Source: an uncultured Methanomassiliicoccus sp. (GTDB lineage Archaea; Thermoplasmatota; Thermoplasmata; Methanomassiliicoccales; Methanomassiliicoccaceae). Taken from it: a DNA stretch of 64,000 bases. The first letter of the stretch is position 1; each line of letters opens with the position of its first letter. Below the pieces are notes generated by a model. That model had not been told where the DNA came from and did no database searches. It worked only from the letters and a program-made list of their open reading frames with translations. Positions 19,175-28,487 of this stretch are shown here, in pieces. The position numbers were made by a program, and so were the translations under genes. Where the stretch lies: the NCBI GenBank assembly GCA_944319735.1, contig CALUEU010000001.1, forward strand, positions 310,001 to 374,000, read 5' to 3'.

Positions 19175-20812
19175 TCATTTTTCAGAGATCGTGAGATTAC
19201 TGAAACTGTAAACGTTTTGAGGGCATACCGACTCACAGTTTTTACAGGCGGTTCCCAGACAATGTTCTGTTGCAATTTTCAGTGTATAACCATACTCTCC
19301 GCCGTCAATTAGGGAAAGTGCATGCTCTGGACAGCGGTCCACACATACACCGCAACCAACACAGCCTTCAAAGCTGCCTGTAAGGTACACACCTACATTT
19401 TCAAGAACTTTGAGCCTTCCGCCGCCGATGACTGGAATATCAGACACTACCATGCGGTCTACATGTTTGGGACGTTTGATATCTGGTAGAGGCCTAAGAC
19501 CATTGCCTACGATCATATCATTATACATGTCCAAAGGCATTCCCTCAGTCCAGTAAGCTAGCTCACTGACATAGATGTTTTCAAAGATCTCGTTGCCGGC
19601 AAACATTATGTGTTTAGAGGCTATCGAATCTGCTACACTCTGCATCATGTCAAGGGTCTCATCGTCTTTGACGAGATCATAGGCCATCATCAGAGAGGTG
19701 TTTCCTATCTGCACTGTCCTGTCAATAACCCTTGGGATCATTCCCACAGTCTGTGACTTTACTGGATCTACGTATGTACCAGACGCTCCGGCCATATACA
19801 TTGTTTTTACTTCTTCATCGTCAATGCCCACTTCTTCAATCAAAGTGCGGTGACCGGCCCTGATTGCACCCATGGCTTTTCCAGCTTCGTTGACGTCTCC
19901 CTCTGTCAGAACCATTCCGCCCTGAAGATGGATTTTGTGGTCAACAGTTGCAATTGATGGAAGTTTGATTACACCGGATTCTATACCCAATGCTATGATT
20001 GAAACGACTCCTGTACCAGTAATTCCAATGGCATTCTGAGATGAGGATTTGAGAACTTTTCCATCTCTGGGATCAATGACTGATCCTGCTGTTGGTTTCA
20101 AGTCGTCGTTGAGAATGACGTTTGTCCATCCGCCATCCTCAGCAAAATTCACATCGCTTATAGCTAATGGTGCAGCAAGCATACCATGCGTAATAGCCTG
20201 GCCTTCCATTGCTGGTCCTGCAGCTGCAGATCCAGAGTATAGATCTCCATCGTGATACAGACCCATTTCAGCGTTGGTACCATAGTCTGTAACCATGCAA
20301 GTCTCTTTCTTATCCAGCAGTCCAGACTTTATAATCATAGCCAAAGCATCGGCTCCAATTTCGTGCCTGATTGCAGGAGGTATGATTACCTTTGTTTCAG
20401 GATTAAGAGATGTTAGATTGATGTCTCCTGCGGTTATGATCTTACCGCGCCTGTTTGGAGGAGTTACATTTAACTTCTCAAGCATTGACTTGCCAGCATA
20501 TGCCAAATCTCTTATCTCGATGTTCTCAAACATCGAGACCTGGATGGGATTGCCGCATACTGCCAATCTTTCAATTTTAGAGTTATCAATGTGATGCAGA
20601 TCAATCAGATTGTTGATTGTATCCATCAGAATCTTGTGGCCTACTTCAGACCCGTTCTCTATCCAAAAGTGAAGATGATCCATCACATTTGCACCAGGTA
20701 AAGGGTGCCTCATTGTGATAGCTGTAGAGATAATCTTACCATTATCTGAAAGATCTACCACATGGCTACGGTATCCGCTTGTACCGACATCCAATGCTAT
20801 GCCATATCCCAT
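19175..20812 (-). CDS. ramA: Corrinoid protein reductive activase (RamA type)
   Basis: A 545-residue protein. The N-terminus GIALDVGTSGYRSHVVDLS and the central segments with GAAAGPAMEGQ and GITGTGVVSIIALGI form the ASKHA ATPase-like fold of the DUF4445 activators. The C-terminus carries two [4Fe-4S] motifs, CVGCGVCVDRCP and CLGTACKNCESVCP. RamA uses ATP to reduce Co(II) corrinoid proteins to Co(I) in methylamine and related methyl-transfer systems. It is on the same strand as the methyltransferase and corrinoid genes that follow but has its own TATA-like CTTAAATACTT near 20840 and a nearly leaderless start. Confidence 0.92.
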   Translation of the reverse strand: MGYGIALDVGTSGYRSHVVDLSDNGKIISTAITMRHPLPGANVMDHLHFWIENGSEVGHKILMDTINNLIDLHHIDNSKIERLAVCGNPIQVSMFENIEIRDLAYAGKSMLEKLNVTPPNRRGKIITAGDINLTSLNPETKVIIPPAIRHEIGADALAMIIKSGLLDKKETCMVTDYGTNAEMGLYHDGDLYSGSAAAGPAMEGQAITHGMLAAPLAISDVNFAEDGGWTNVILNDDLKPTAGSVIDPRDGKVLKSSSQNAIGITGTGVVSIIALGIESGVIKLPSIATVDHKIHLQGGMVLTEGDVNEAGKAMGAIRAGHRTLIEEVGIDDEEVKTMYMAGASGTYVDPVKSQTVGMIPRVIDRTVQIGNTSLMMAYDLVKDDETLDMMQSVADSIASKHIMFAGNEIFENIYVSELAYWTEGMPLDMYNDMIVGNGLRPLPDIKRPKHVDRMVVSDIPVIGGGRLKVLENVGVYLTGSFEGCVGCGVCVDRCPEHALSLIDGGEYGYTLKIATEHCLGTACKNCESVCPQNVYSFSNLTISEK

Positions 20813-20880
20813 GAAAATCAGAATAAACAGTGGAACTTAAGTATTTAAGCCCTAAAGCAAAAAATCGCATTTTATGTATT

Positions 20881-20910
20881 AAAAAAGGTAAAGGGAAGGA
20901 GTTTGGAAAT
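20881..20910 (-). terminator. 3'-end motif after the methyltransferase gene
   Basis: The minus strand here reads TTTCCAAACTCCTTCCCTTT then ACC and a T run, nearly identical to the blocks at 9465-9495 and 22063-22092. It is a probable terminator or 3'-UTR element shared by highly expressed methanogenesis genes. Confidence 0.5.
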
Positions 20911-20921
20911 GAGACTTAGTC

Positions 20922-21920
20922 TCATCCTTTGATTGTTTTGACAAAGGCTTCGATGTTAGCCTTTGGTGTCTCGGCGGCAAGTCCGCAACCAGGAGCGATG
21001 ATGTTGAATCCTGCATCTCTGATACGGGCTGCATCAGCGGCACACTCTTCTGGGGTTCCCATGTAGAGAGGCTTGACTGATCCGATGTTACCAACGAGGG
21101 CTACACGGCCGTTTACGATGTTGACTGCTTCGGCAGAGTCTACTTTCTCTTCGATAGACAGACCATCTGCACCAGTGTTGATCATGTGCTCAAGGAGGGA
21201 GGTTGTGTTACCGCAGATGTGTAAGATTTTCTTTGCATCTCCGCATCCCTCAAAGGCGTGCTTTGTGTATGGAAGAGCGAACTCGTCAAACATTTCAGCA
21301 GAAAGCATATCTGTTGAAGCGGAAGGGTCGCTCATGTTGATTACGTCAACACCAGCAGCAACGAGTGCAGCGATGTACTGTTTCTCCATCTCAGCGGTGA
21401 CTTTGATGAATTTGTGAACTGTATCGGGCTCTGTGATCATCATGAGTAAGAGGTCTTCTGTTCCTACTAAGTGACCGGCAATTGTTAATGGCCCGGTTGT
21501 ACCAGCTACGATTGGGTACTCTTCGCCGTATTCTGCCTTCAAGATCTTCACAGCTTCGATTGCAGTTGCAACTCTACCTTTTTCTAAGAATCCCTCAGGA
21601 ATTGCAGGCTCATCCTCAGATGAGTATGGGTGAGCTTTCAACATAGGGGTCTTTACTCTGTTTCCGAGATCAACTGTTGCTCCGAAAGCTTCAGCTTCAA
21701 CTGTTAAACAGAAAGGTACTCTAGCGTTTTCAAATCCGAAAACTTTTGCACCTGCGATACCGAGTTTTGCCATCATCTGTGCGTCGGTGTGAGCAGCTGG
21801 CCATTCTACGCCGGCCCACTCCATCTGGTCAACAGTTACGGACTGTGTAACGCATCCTACAGCTGGCCTGTCCATCTCTTTACGGGCAAGTGCTCCTAAA
21901 AATCTCTCTTTTGGGGTCAT
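20922..21920 (-). CDS. Methylcobamide:CoM methyltransferase (MtbA/MtaA/MtsA family)
   Basis: A 332-residue uroporphyrinogen decarboxylase-fold enzyme that moves a methyl group from a corrinoid protein to coenzyme M. The zinc ligands are in place: His234 and Cys236 (LHICGN) and Cys312 (APGCGL). A corrinoid protein gene lies just upstream on the same strand, and no substrate-specific MtmB/MtbB/MttB gene accompanies them. That two-gene arrangement resembles methylthiol MtsA/MtsB, but MtbA from a methylamine system is equally possible. The ATG at 21920 follows AAGGAGAT; a TATA-like TTTTATAC sits at about 21972-21980. Confidence 0.93.
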   Translation of the reverse strand: MTPKERFLGALARKEMDRPAVGCVTQSVTVDQMEWAGVEWPAAHTDAQMMAKLGIAGAKVFGFENARVPFCLTVEAEAFGATVDLGNRVKTPMLKAHPYSSEDEPAIPEGFLEKGRVATAIEAVKILKAEYGEEYPIVAGTTGPLTIAGHLVGTEDLLLMMITEPDTVHKFIKVTAEMEKQYIAALVAAGVDVINMSDPSASTDMLSAEMFDEFALPYTKHAFEGCGDAKKILHICGNTTSLLEHMINTGADGLSIEEKVDSAEAVNIVNGRVALVGNIGSVKPLYMGTPEECAADAARIRDAGFNIIAPGCGLAAETPKANIEAFVKTIKG

Positions 21921-22062
21921 TGAATAATCTCCTTATCTCAATAAACTTGTTAGTTTCTCGAATAGAGACACTGTATAAAAGAGTTTTTGCTTATCATATA
22001 TGAATGTTCTCGAGTTTGGATATATGTGGGTATATTATTTTGACGTTTAACTTGCAGTGTCA

Positions 22063-22092
22063 AAAAATGTAAAAAGGAAGGGGTTTGGGAAT
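22063..22092 (-). terminator. 3'-end motif after the corrinoid protein gene
   Basis: Third copy of the shared block: the minus strand reads ATTCCCAAACCCCTTCCTTT then a T run. It lies between the corrinoid gene and the methyltransferase promoter. Confidence 0.45.
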
Positions 22093-22106
22093 GTTGTGTA
22101 TTGAGC

Positions 22107-22751
22107 TTACTTTAGTAAGTTCTTTACAACTTCGACAGCTTCGACAGCGTCATATGCCCATGCATCTGCACCGATCTGAGCTGCAAAGTCTTTTGTTGTG
22201 GCTCCGCCGCCGATGATGGACTTTACCTGAGGCTTTAAGTTCTCTTCTGCGAGGATCCTCTCAATCTCTTTCATTGCAGCAAGTGTAGGAGTCATCAATG
22301 AAGAGGTAGCGACGATGTTAGCACCCTCGGCTTTAACTTTATCAATCATGTTCTTGGTTGGGCAGTCACGTCCCATATCGAAGATTGTGTATCCAGCACC
22401 AGTCAGCATGGCTTTTACAATGTTCTTTCCGATATCGTGAACATCTCCTTCAACTACACCGATAACAACTTTTGCTGCTGTGTCGGCTGCAGAGCCTGCT
22501 TTTAACTGTGGTAATACTACATCTAAAGCCTGATACATTGTCTGTGCGGCCAATAATACCTGAGGAAGGAAGTACTGCTTGCTCTCGTATTTCTGTCCTA
22601 CAACCCCCATAGCTTTGCTCAAAGCATCAAAGATGATAACTTCTGGTGATGCACCTGCAGCAAGAGCCTCTTCTGCAAGCGGCTTGGCTTCCTTAATCTT
22701 TCCTTTAATCACTACATCTGACAGCTTTTCTAATAATTCTTCTGCGCTCAT
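22107..22751 (-). CDS. Corrinoid methyl-carrier protein (MtsB/MtbC/MttC family)
   Basis: A 214-residue protein with a helical cap domain (residues 1-85, ending YFLPQVLLAAQTMYQ) and a B12-binding Rossmann domain holding DVHDIG (103-108, His105 is the lower cobalt ligand), a SSLMT segment and GGGATT. It carries the methyl group between a substrate methyltransferase and the Zn enzyme encoded downstream. The ATG at 22751 follows GGAGGAATC. Substrate assignment (methylthiol or a methylamine) is not possible by eye. The leader is long, see 22752-23064. Confidence 0.93.
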   Translation of the reverse strand: MSAEELLEKLSDVVIKGKIKEAKPLAEEALAAGASPEVIIFDALSKAMGVVGQKYESKQYFLPQVLLAAQTMYQALDVVLPQLKAGSAADTAAKVVIGVVEGDVHDIGKNIVKAMLTGAGYTIFDMGRDCPTKNMIDKVKAEGANIVATSSLMTPTLAAMKEIERILAEENLKPQVKSIIGGGATTKDFAAQIGADAWAYDAVEAVEVVKNLLK

Positions 22752-23064
22752 TATGATTCCTCCAAATTCGGCAATTCCACTAATGCAAATGCATAGTCAG
22801 GCTACCCCCGTTGCCTTCCGGTTGAAATAGTAAAGACCAGACAATAGTCTTTTAGAATGTTGTGCACATAAATTCCTAGGTCTGAATAAGGCATCGCGGT
22901 ATCAGTGTTATAAAGGCTTTTATGGTTGGTTTAACCCGCCATATAAATATATGTCATATTCAATAGATATTAAACTAACAAAGTCTAGATGAATAGTACG
23001 AAAAACTGTTATTTTTCGATGAATCATCAAAGAAAAGAGCATTAGAATTTCTAAATATCTCTCT
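22752..23064 (-). promoter_or_regulatory. Promoter and long leader of the corrinoid gene
   Basis: This 313-base stretch has no gene. On the minus strand TATA-like runs occur at 22941-22950 (in ATATTTATATGG) and near 22908-22915. Either would give a leader of at least 130 bases before the corrinoid start. I see no known riboswitch consensus in it. Confidence 0.4.
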
Positions 23065-23790
23065 TTACCGCAATAAATCATCGAGAGAAGAAAGCTTACC
23101 TAGTGGGATGAGACCTATATCACTGCAAGCAATCAATTCTGCTTCTGTTACATTAGCAGATTTCAATATCGGTGACAAATATGAATTGGCAGATGCTCTG
23201 GTGACATCTGTACCAGCAGAAAGTGGACTGAAAGCCGGAAGAACGACTATGCCTTCAGCCTTCAAGTGCATAAAGCATGGCAGTTTCAAAAATGCGCCTA
23301 CACTGTCCGTAAGCCGTATTGAAGGATGTTCGTGTCCGATGATTACCGGTCTGGAAAGTATGTTTTTATGCCCGTGAGCCAGCGTTACACCGTTTATTTC
23401 GTACTGCTCATGGACAGGCAGACTGAACCTAGAAGAAATATTCTCAAGGTAATTGTCATGGTTGCCTTTTATCAATACCACTTCTGTATTTTTAGTCAGG
23501 ATCCTCAGTATTGCAGATATGTCTTTCTTCTCTTGTTCGGCATTTCTGCTGAAATCATGTTTTAAGTCTCCCAGAATTACAAATTTTTCAGGAGAGTATT
23601 TGTCTAAAAGATTCAGAAGAGCGTCCTGCACAGTTTGTGTCTGAAACCTGGGGATGTGTATCCCGTCCTGTTCCAGTGCGGATTCGTAACCAATATGGAA
23701 ATCTGCAGCGATTATGCATTTCTCTCTTGGAATATAGATGCAGTTTTCCGGAACCGCATAGATGTCATTGAATAATTCTACCTTGTCCAC
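23065..23790 (-). CDS. Archaeal calcineurin-like metallophosphoesterase
   Basis: A 241-residue protein with all metallophosphoesterase motifs in order: ADFHIG, GDLKHD, KGNHDN, LAHGHK and GHEHPS. It is the short archaeal/bacterial ICC-like type often found near DNA-repair helicases and nucleases. Here it is divergent from an RNase H-fold exonuclease and a DHH/RecJ phosphoesterase, suggesting nucleic-acid processing. The actual substrate is unknown. Confidence 0.87.
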   Translation of the reverse strand: MDKVELFNDIYAVPENCIYIPREKCIIAADFHIGYESALEQDGIHIPRFQTQTVQDALLNLLDKYSPEKFVILGDLKHDFSRNAEQEKKDISAILRILTKNTEVVLIKGNHDNYLENISSRFSLPVHEQYEINGVTLAHGHKNILSRPVIIGHEHPSIRLTDSVGAFLKLPCFMHLKAEGIVVLPAFSPLSAGTDVTRASANSYLSPILKSANVTEAELIACSDIGLIPLGKLSSLDDLLR

Positions 23791-23874
23791 AATTCCATAT
23801 GCTTCTGAGTGCTATATACTTCATGCGATTTCCGTTGCGAAATCAAGATTAATGACCTATGCATAAAGAGCCAT

Positions 23875-24639
23875 ATGATACGAAGAACATTCCTGATCCT
23901 TCCTACACTGGGAAAGAAAAAAGAGGTCAACCTCTGGAAGGAAGGAATCTTAGACTGGGATGATTTTGTATCAACTTCAAAGATCAAGGGCATCTCTGCT
24001 GATAAAAAAGAGAATATGGATGCGCTGTTACTGAGGGCAGATCAGTCTCTTGAAAGCGGGCAGAGCGAATACTTTTCAAAGATCCTTCCAAGTGTAGAGC
24101 ATTGGCGCATGCTTGACAATTTCTGGGAAGACGTTGCGTATCTTGACATCGAGACCAGTGGCAGAAGCAGATATGCAGATGTCACAGTAGTAGGAATTTA
24201 CCACAAAGGAAAGATGACTTCACTGGTAAAAGGAGAAGATCTGACTTTCCAAAATCTCTCTGATTCTTTAAAAGATGCTAAAATGATGGTTACATTTAAC
24301 GGCAGTTCTTTTGATCTGCCAATATTAGAATATCATTTCCCTTTTGCGCTGCCTAAGGTGCCGCACTGCGACCTGCGTCATGCCTGCAGGCGGGCCGGCT
24401 ACTGCGGGGGATTGAAAAGCATTGAAAAACAGATGGGAATGTGCAGAGAAAAAGAAGTTGAGTATATGACCGGAGAAGAGGCTGTATACCTCTGGCGAGC
24501 ATGGGAGAGGTCTGGAAGTAAAAACGCTCTGAAACTTTTAGTAAAGTACAATGAGGAAGATGTACTCAACCTCGAGCCTATTGCTAAAACAACTTATTCT
24601 ATTCTAAAACAAAAGCTGATTGAGGAAGCAGACATATGA
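23875..24639 (+). CDS. RNase H-fold exonuclease (YprB-like)
   Basis: About 254 residues. The N-terminal segment ILPTLGKKKEVNLWKEGILDWDDF is the adaptor typical of YprB/RNase_H_2 proteins. The nuclease domain shows YLDIETSG (DxE), TFNGSSFDLPILE, DLRHACR, and YNEEDVLNL, so the DEDD acidic residues are present. The ATG at 23875 matches the family start; the frame extends upstream to 23809 but without conservation. Its stop overlaps the next start (ATGA), so it is coupled to the DHH gene. Confidence 0.8.
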   Translation: MIRRTFLILPTLGKKKEVNLWKEGILDWDDFVSTSKIKGISADKKENMDALLLRADQSLESGQSEYFSKILPSVEHWRMLDNFWEDVAYLDIETSGRSRYADVTVVGIYHKGKMTSLVKGEDLTFQNLSDSLKDAKMMVTFNGSSFDLPILEYHFPFALPKVPHCDLRHACRRAGYCGGLKSIEKQMGMCREKEVEYMTGEEAVYLWRAWERSGSKNALKLLVKYNEEDVLNLEPIAKTTYSILKQKLIEEADI

Positions 24640-26114
24640 GCGATGTAGAAGGATTTGAGAGTGGGGCTGCCGACGCGGCAGAAAGGATAAGGAATGCTGG
24701 GTCTGCGCTGGTCATAGCTCATATAGATGCAGACGGAATAACTGCAGCGTCAATTGCCTCCATTGCTTTGCAACGTGAAGGCATTGACCATGAAGTAAAA
24801 TTCATCAAAAAGCTGGATCCTCCGATGCTGCAGTCGGTGCTGGATGAAAAGTATGATGTTCTCTGGTTTGTAGATCTGGGAAGCGGCATGTACTCAAAGA
24901 TGGACGAAAGATGCATTGTTGCAGACCACCACAGGCCTGATTCCATGGAACGAGAGAGGCATGTAAATCCTCATTTGTACGGCATTGACGGTTCTTCAGA
25001 AGTGTCTGGTTCTGGTGTAACTTATGCAATTTCTGTCGCAATGAATGCAAACAATAAGGATCTCTCAGCCTTAGCAATAGTCGGCGCTGTGGGGGATTTT
25101 CAAGAGTCGGCTCACAGCAGACTTACTGGATATAATCATAAGATCGTAGAAGATGCGGTTGAATATGCTGGCATGACGGCAGAGGTAGATATTAGAACAT
25201 TCGGAAAGCAGACTAAACCGCTGCCGATCCTGTTTCAGTACTCTACTGACCCAAAATTAATTGATTATATAACAGACCAGATTGACGATAGGGAATCATG
25301 TATCAGATTTTTCACAGAATTAGGAATTGACCTGAATGAGACTGTATATTGGACCCAGTTGGATAGAGTTGAAAAGGCCAAGATAGTCAGTGCACTGGTC
25401 AACAGGATGATAGACAGGGGCCGTGGTGTAACAGATGTGAAAAAACTTCTGGGAGAGATTTACACGATTCCGGAAAATACCGTTGGCACTCCTGAAAACT
25501 GGATTATGCATCTTCCTGAAGATATGAGGATTAGTGCTCGTGTTCTCTTTGACGCTAAAGAATTTGCCACCCTGCTGAACGCCTGCGGAAGGCATGAACT
25601 GCCGGAAGTTGGAATGGAAGTCTGCAAGGGAGACAGATCGGAATACCTCATGAAAGCTCTCAACCAGCAGAATGGACACAGGGAGAGTTTGAAAACTGCC
25701 ATAGAGCTTGTTAAACTGGGAGAAGAAAACGGCATCAGAGAGGAAGTCTCCGGCGTCTCTCTTCACAATATCAGGTTCTTCCATGGAGGAAAGAAGATTA
25801 AAGACACAATTTTAGGAATAATCACCGGAATGCTTCTGAATTCTCCTGAAGTACAGTGTTCTGACAAACCTCTCATCGCTTTCGCAGACTCCTCTGACGG
25901 TTCTAACACGCTGAAAGTTTCCGGGAGAGGGACAAAAGAAATGGTAGACCACGGCCTGGATCTGTCTCTTGCGATGATTAAAAGTTCAAAAGAGTGCGGG
26001 GGCACTGGCGGAGGCCACAATATCGCTGCCGGTGCGAGTGTCCCATATGGAAAGGAAAATGAGTTTTTGCTGAAGCTTGACAGATTGATTGGTCAGCAGA
26101 TTAATGGGGAATGA
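24636..26114 (+). CDS. Archaeal RecJ-like DHH phosphoesterase
   Basis: A 492-residue DHH-family protein: HIDADG in the first motif, FVDLG, the DHH motif ADHHRP, AIVGAVGDFQ, and the C-terminal DHHA1 GGTGGGHNIAAGA. Archaeal RecJ homologues are single-strand nucleases, some associated with GINS at the replisome (GAN). Coupling to an RNase H-fold exonuclease upstream points to DNA or RNA end processing. The 3' end overlaps convergent argF by 14 bases. Confidence 0.9.
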   Translation: MSDVEGFESGAADAAERIRNAGSALVIAHIDADGITAASIASIALQREGIDHEVKFIKKLDPPMLQSVLDEKYDVLWFVDLGSGMYSKMDERCIVADHHRPDSMERERHVNPHLYGIDGSSEVSGSGVTYAISVAMNANNKDLSALAIVGAVGDFQESAHSRLTGYNHKIVEDAVEYAGMTAEVDIRTFGKQTKPLPILFQYSTDPKLIDYITDQIDDRESCIRFFTELGIDLNETVYWTQLDRVEKAKIVSALVNRMIDRGRGVTDVKKLLGEIYTIPENTVGTPENWIMHLPEDMRISARVLFDAKEFATLLNACGRHELPEVGMEVCKGDRSEYLMKALNQQNGHRESLKTAIELVKLGEENGIREEVSGVSLHNIRFFHGGKKIKDTILGIITGMLLNSPEVQCSDKPLIAFADSSDGSNTLKVSGRGTKEMVDHGLDLSLAMIKSSKECGGTGGGHNIAAGASVPYGKENEFLLKLDRLIGQQINGE

Positions 26115-27036
26115 TTGTCAGCATTATCGCTTTTTGGGCGTGAAGTCTGTTTTCCGCCTCATCGAATACGACACTCTGGCTGCCGTCAATCACATCTTCT
26201 GTCACTTCTAAACCGCGGTGGGCGGGAAGGCAGTGCATGAAGATGCAGTCCTTTTTGGCGTGAGACATCAGCTCAGCATTTATCTGATAAGGTGCAAACA
26301 GTTTTTCTTTTTCTTCTGCCTGATCTTCTTGACCCATAGAGACCCATGCATCTGTGTAGATTACATCGGCGTCTGAAGCAGCGTCTATTGGATCTGTTGT
26401 AACATATAACGTGCATGCATTGGAAGCTGCTATTTCTTTAGACTTTTCAACTATCTCCTGATCAGGCATGTAGCCTTCTGGACATCCCGCTACAAAATTA
26501 ATTCCTGTTAATGCACAGCCGATCATGAGAGAATTGCAGACATTGTTTCCATCGCCAATATACGCCAGTTTCAGACCCTTGAGCTTATGTTTCTTTTCAG
26601 TAATCGTGAGAAGATCTGCAATGATCTGGCATGGATGTTCAAGATCATCCAGAGCGTTTATTACAGGAACTGATGCATTTTCGGCCAGAGTACAGACATC
26701 TGAGTGATTGAAGGCACGGTATGCTATGCAATCAGCAAAACGGCTGAGAACTTTTGCTGTGTCTTCGATAGTTTCTCCCCTGCCCATCTGTGATTCCTGC
26801 TGATTCAGATGTACGGAGTGTCCCCCCAGCTGATATATTCCCACTTCAAATGAGGTTCTGGTCCTTGTACTTGACTTTTCAAAGATTAATGCGAGTGTCT
26901 TACCTTGCAGGACTGGTGTGTATTTTTCACCACTCTTGAGTTTTACTGCGAGGCTGAGGATGTCTTGAATGTCATCCTTCATATCAAAAACTGAAATAAT
27001 ATCTCTCTTCATGATTTCAACCCGCTTAAATGCCAT
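26101..27036 (-). CDS. argF: Ornithine carbamoyltransferase
   Basis: A 311-residue enzyme that makes citrulline from ornithine and carbamoyl phosphate in arginine synthesis. Signatures are FEKSSTRTRTSFE (carbamoyl phosphate), HPCQ, DGNNVCNSL and FMHCLPAHRG (ornithine and catalytic Cys). An internal ATG at 27012 is closer to the usual family start; ATG 27036 is the longer choice, and neither has a clear ribosome site. No other arginine genes are adjacent. Confidence 0.96.
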   Translation of the reverse strand: MAFKRVEIMKRDIISVFDMKDDIQDILSLAVKLKSGEKYTPVLQGKTLALIFEKSSTRTRTSFEVGIYQLGGHSVHLNQQESQMGRGETIEDTAKVLSRFADCIAYRAFNHSDVCTLAENASVPVINALDDLEHPCQIIADLLTITEKKHKLKGLKLAYIGDGNNVCNSLMIGCALTGINFVAGCPEGYMPDQEIVEKSKEIAASNACTLYVTTDPIDAASDADVIYTDAWVSMGQEDQAEEKEKLFAPYQINAELMSHAKKDCIFMHCLPAHRGLEVTEDVIDGSQSVVFDEAENRLHAQKAIMLTIIPH

Positions 27037-27185
27037 ATCAATATAATAGATTGTGTACAGAGATATACAAAAGCCGCCATCTTTGTTTTATTCGAGATAT
27101 TTGGATGAGTCTATATATTTCAAGTGTATATTCATCGATTATCAGAACCTAAAAAGATCTGAAATCAGGTCTTGAGGTGATTATT

Positions 27186-27731
27186 ATGGATTTAATGAGA
27201 CAAATGATAGTCAATGACTGGAAGAATATGTTGATCCTTGGTGTATTGGCATTAATTATCGGAATAATTTCAATTGTTTATCCCGGCATCACGCTTGGCG
27301 TTACAATAATTCTGCTAGGAGCGTTTGCATTGCTGTTTGGACTTTCAACAGTATACAACGGCACAGCCCTGCCTAAAGGAAGCAGAGCGTTCACACTTCT
27401 GACTGGAATACTGTACATCATTCTGGCAGTGATCATGATTATGGCACCTCTGTACTTCGCAGAAGCTGTTGCTTACGTCATGGCAGCATTCCTGATCATC
27501 ATGGGATTGTTCCAGATCTTTAATCTCATATTTGTTGCCGGCAGCGGCTCAAAGGGCGACAGCCTGTTTCCGCTCGTCACGGGAATTATCTCACTAGCAC
27601 TGGGATGCGTAATTGCCGTATTCCCAACTCAGACTATTGAAGTTGCAATGTGGATTATAGGACTGTTCCTTATCCTGATCGGAATAATCAACATTGCCGG
27701 CGGACTGAAAATAAAGAAAGTATTCTCTTAA
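27186..27731 (+). CDS. DUF308/HdeD-type membrane protein
   Basis: About 181 residues with six hydrophobic helices arranged as three similar pairs, and the family's W..+L.G+L.++.GI....P motif near the start (WKNMLILGVLALIIGIISIVYPG). HdeD proteins are linked to acid resistance in Escherichia coli; the archaeal function is unknown. The ATG at 27186 is preferred because GAGGTGATT precedes it; the GTG at 27177 lies inside that site. Confidence 0.75.
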   Translation: MDLMRQMIVNDWKNMLILGVLALIIGIISIVYPGITLGVTIILLGAFALLFGLSTVYNGTALPKGSRAFTLLTGILYIILAVIMIMAPLYFAEAVAYVMAAFLIIMGLFQIFNLIFVAGSGSKGDSLFPLVTGIISLALGCVIAVFPTQTIEVAMWIIGLFLILIGIINIAGGLKIKKVFS

Positions 27732-27741
27732 GCAAAGTTTA

Positions 27742-27775
27742 AGCGGCCTGGCAACAGACCGCTGTTCTTTTTTTA
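27742..27775 (+). terminator. Terminator after the DUF308 gene
   Basis: Nine-base arms (27742-27750 and 27755-27763) pair with one mismatch and are followed by GTTC and a run of seven T residues. Confidence 0.65.
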
Positions 27776-27806
27776 TAAATGTTTAAGAAATCTGCTTGGT
27801 TCACAA

Positions 27807-28280
27807 TCAGAGATAATATTTGCCGGTCTGCTGTGCAATGCTGATCTTGAATACGGCTGTACCATTCAGCATATTCAATGGAATTTCTTTTTCCGCCAGA
27901 TGTGGAGTATACTTGCGTATTATAGCAGCAAGAATGGTCTTCTTATCTTCAAGATCACTGAGAAGCTCTGCTTTACCCTGAATAACTACACTGTGGTATG
28001 CAGTGTTTGTGTCACAGGGTTTCTCTTCTGGATCAAGCAGAAATCCCTGCAACTCATAAACATTGAAACATACGTTTGGATTCGCTTTCAAGTTGTCCAG
28101 TTTCTGTCCTGCAGGAAGACCGTGAAGATATATGGCATCATTAAACAGCACGTAATGCACAGGCACACAGTATGGAGTTCCATCCTGATTGATTGTTGCC
28201 AACGTACCTGTCTGACATTTCAACAGCAGGCTTTTCATTTCTTCCTGCGATAACTGATGCTTTTTCATCCTAGACTGCAT
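27807..28280 (-). CDS. Pyridoxamine 5'-phosphate oxidase-like flavoprotein (NimA type)
   Basis: About 157 residues with the split-barrel fold of PPOX-like proteins: GTLATINQDGTPYCVPVHYVLFND, then AGQKLDNLKANPNVCFNV, VVIQGKAELL and a C-terminal GTAVFKI. Relatives bind FMN, heme or F420 and reduce small molecules; some confer nitroimidazole resistance. ATG 28280 has GGAG nine bases upstream; the longer frame from 28337 has no such site. Confidence 0.78.
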   Translation of the reverse strand: MQSRMKKHQLSQEEMKSLLLKCQTGTLATINQDGTPYCVPVHYVLFNDAIYLHGLPAGQKLDNLKANPNVCFNVYELQGFLLDPEEKPCDTNTAYHSVVIQGKAELLSDLEDKKTILAAIIRKYTPHLAEKEIPLNMLNGTAVFKISIAQQTGKYYL

Positions 28281-28447
28281 TTTATCAGACTCCGTTTCCC
28301 GATGCACTTGTTTTGGATAATAATGTATCTGATCCAAAATATGTTTTCATAATAGATTATGAATCTAAGCAATACTGAGAATCTTTTTCCAAATAATCAT
28401 ATGAGATCGTTTCAGATATGAAAAAGAAACTTTAATTCGTATTATTT

Positions 28448-28483
28448 TAAAAATAAAAAAAATAAAGACTGGGTTACAGTCTT
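28448..28483 (-). terminator. Terminator of the surface-protein operon
   Basis: AAGACTG and CAGTCTT arms (28465-28471, 28477-28483) form a hairpin. On the minus strand it is followed by a long T-rich tract. It lies just after the stop of the InlB-repeat protein. Confidence 0.65.
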
Positions 28484-28487
28484 ATTA

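Noticed and set aside
19175-22751. Pyrrolysine (in-frame amber) genes near the methyl-transfer cluster
   Set aside because: No gene here continues past TAG in a conserved way, and no pyl genes or MtmB-type genes are present.
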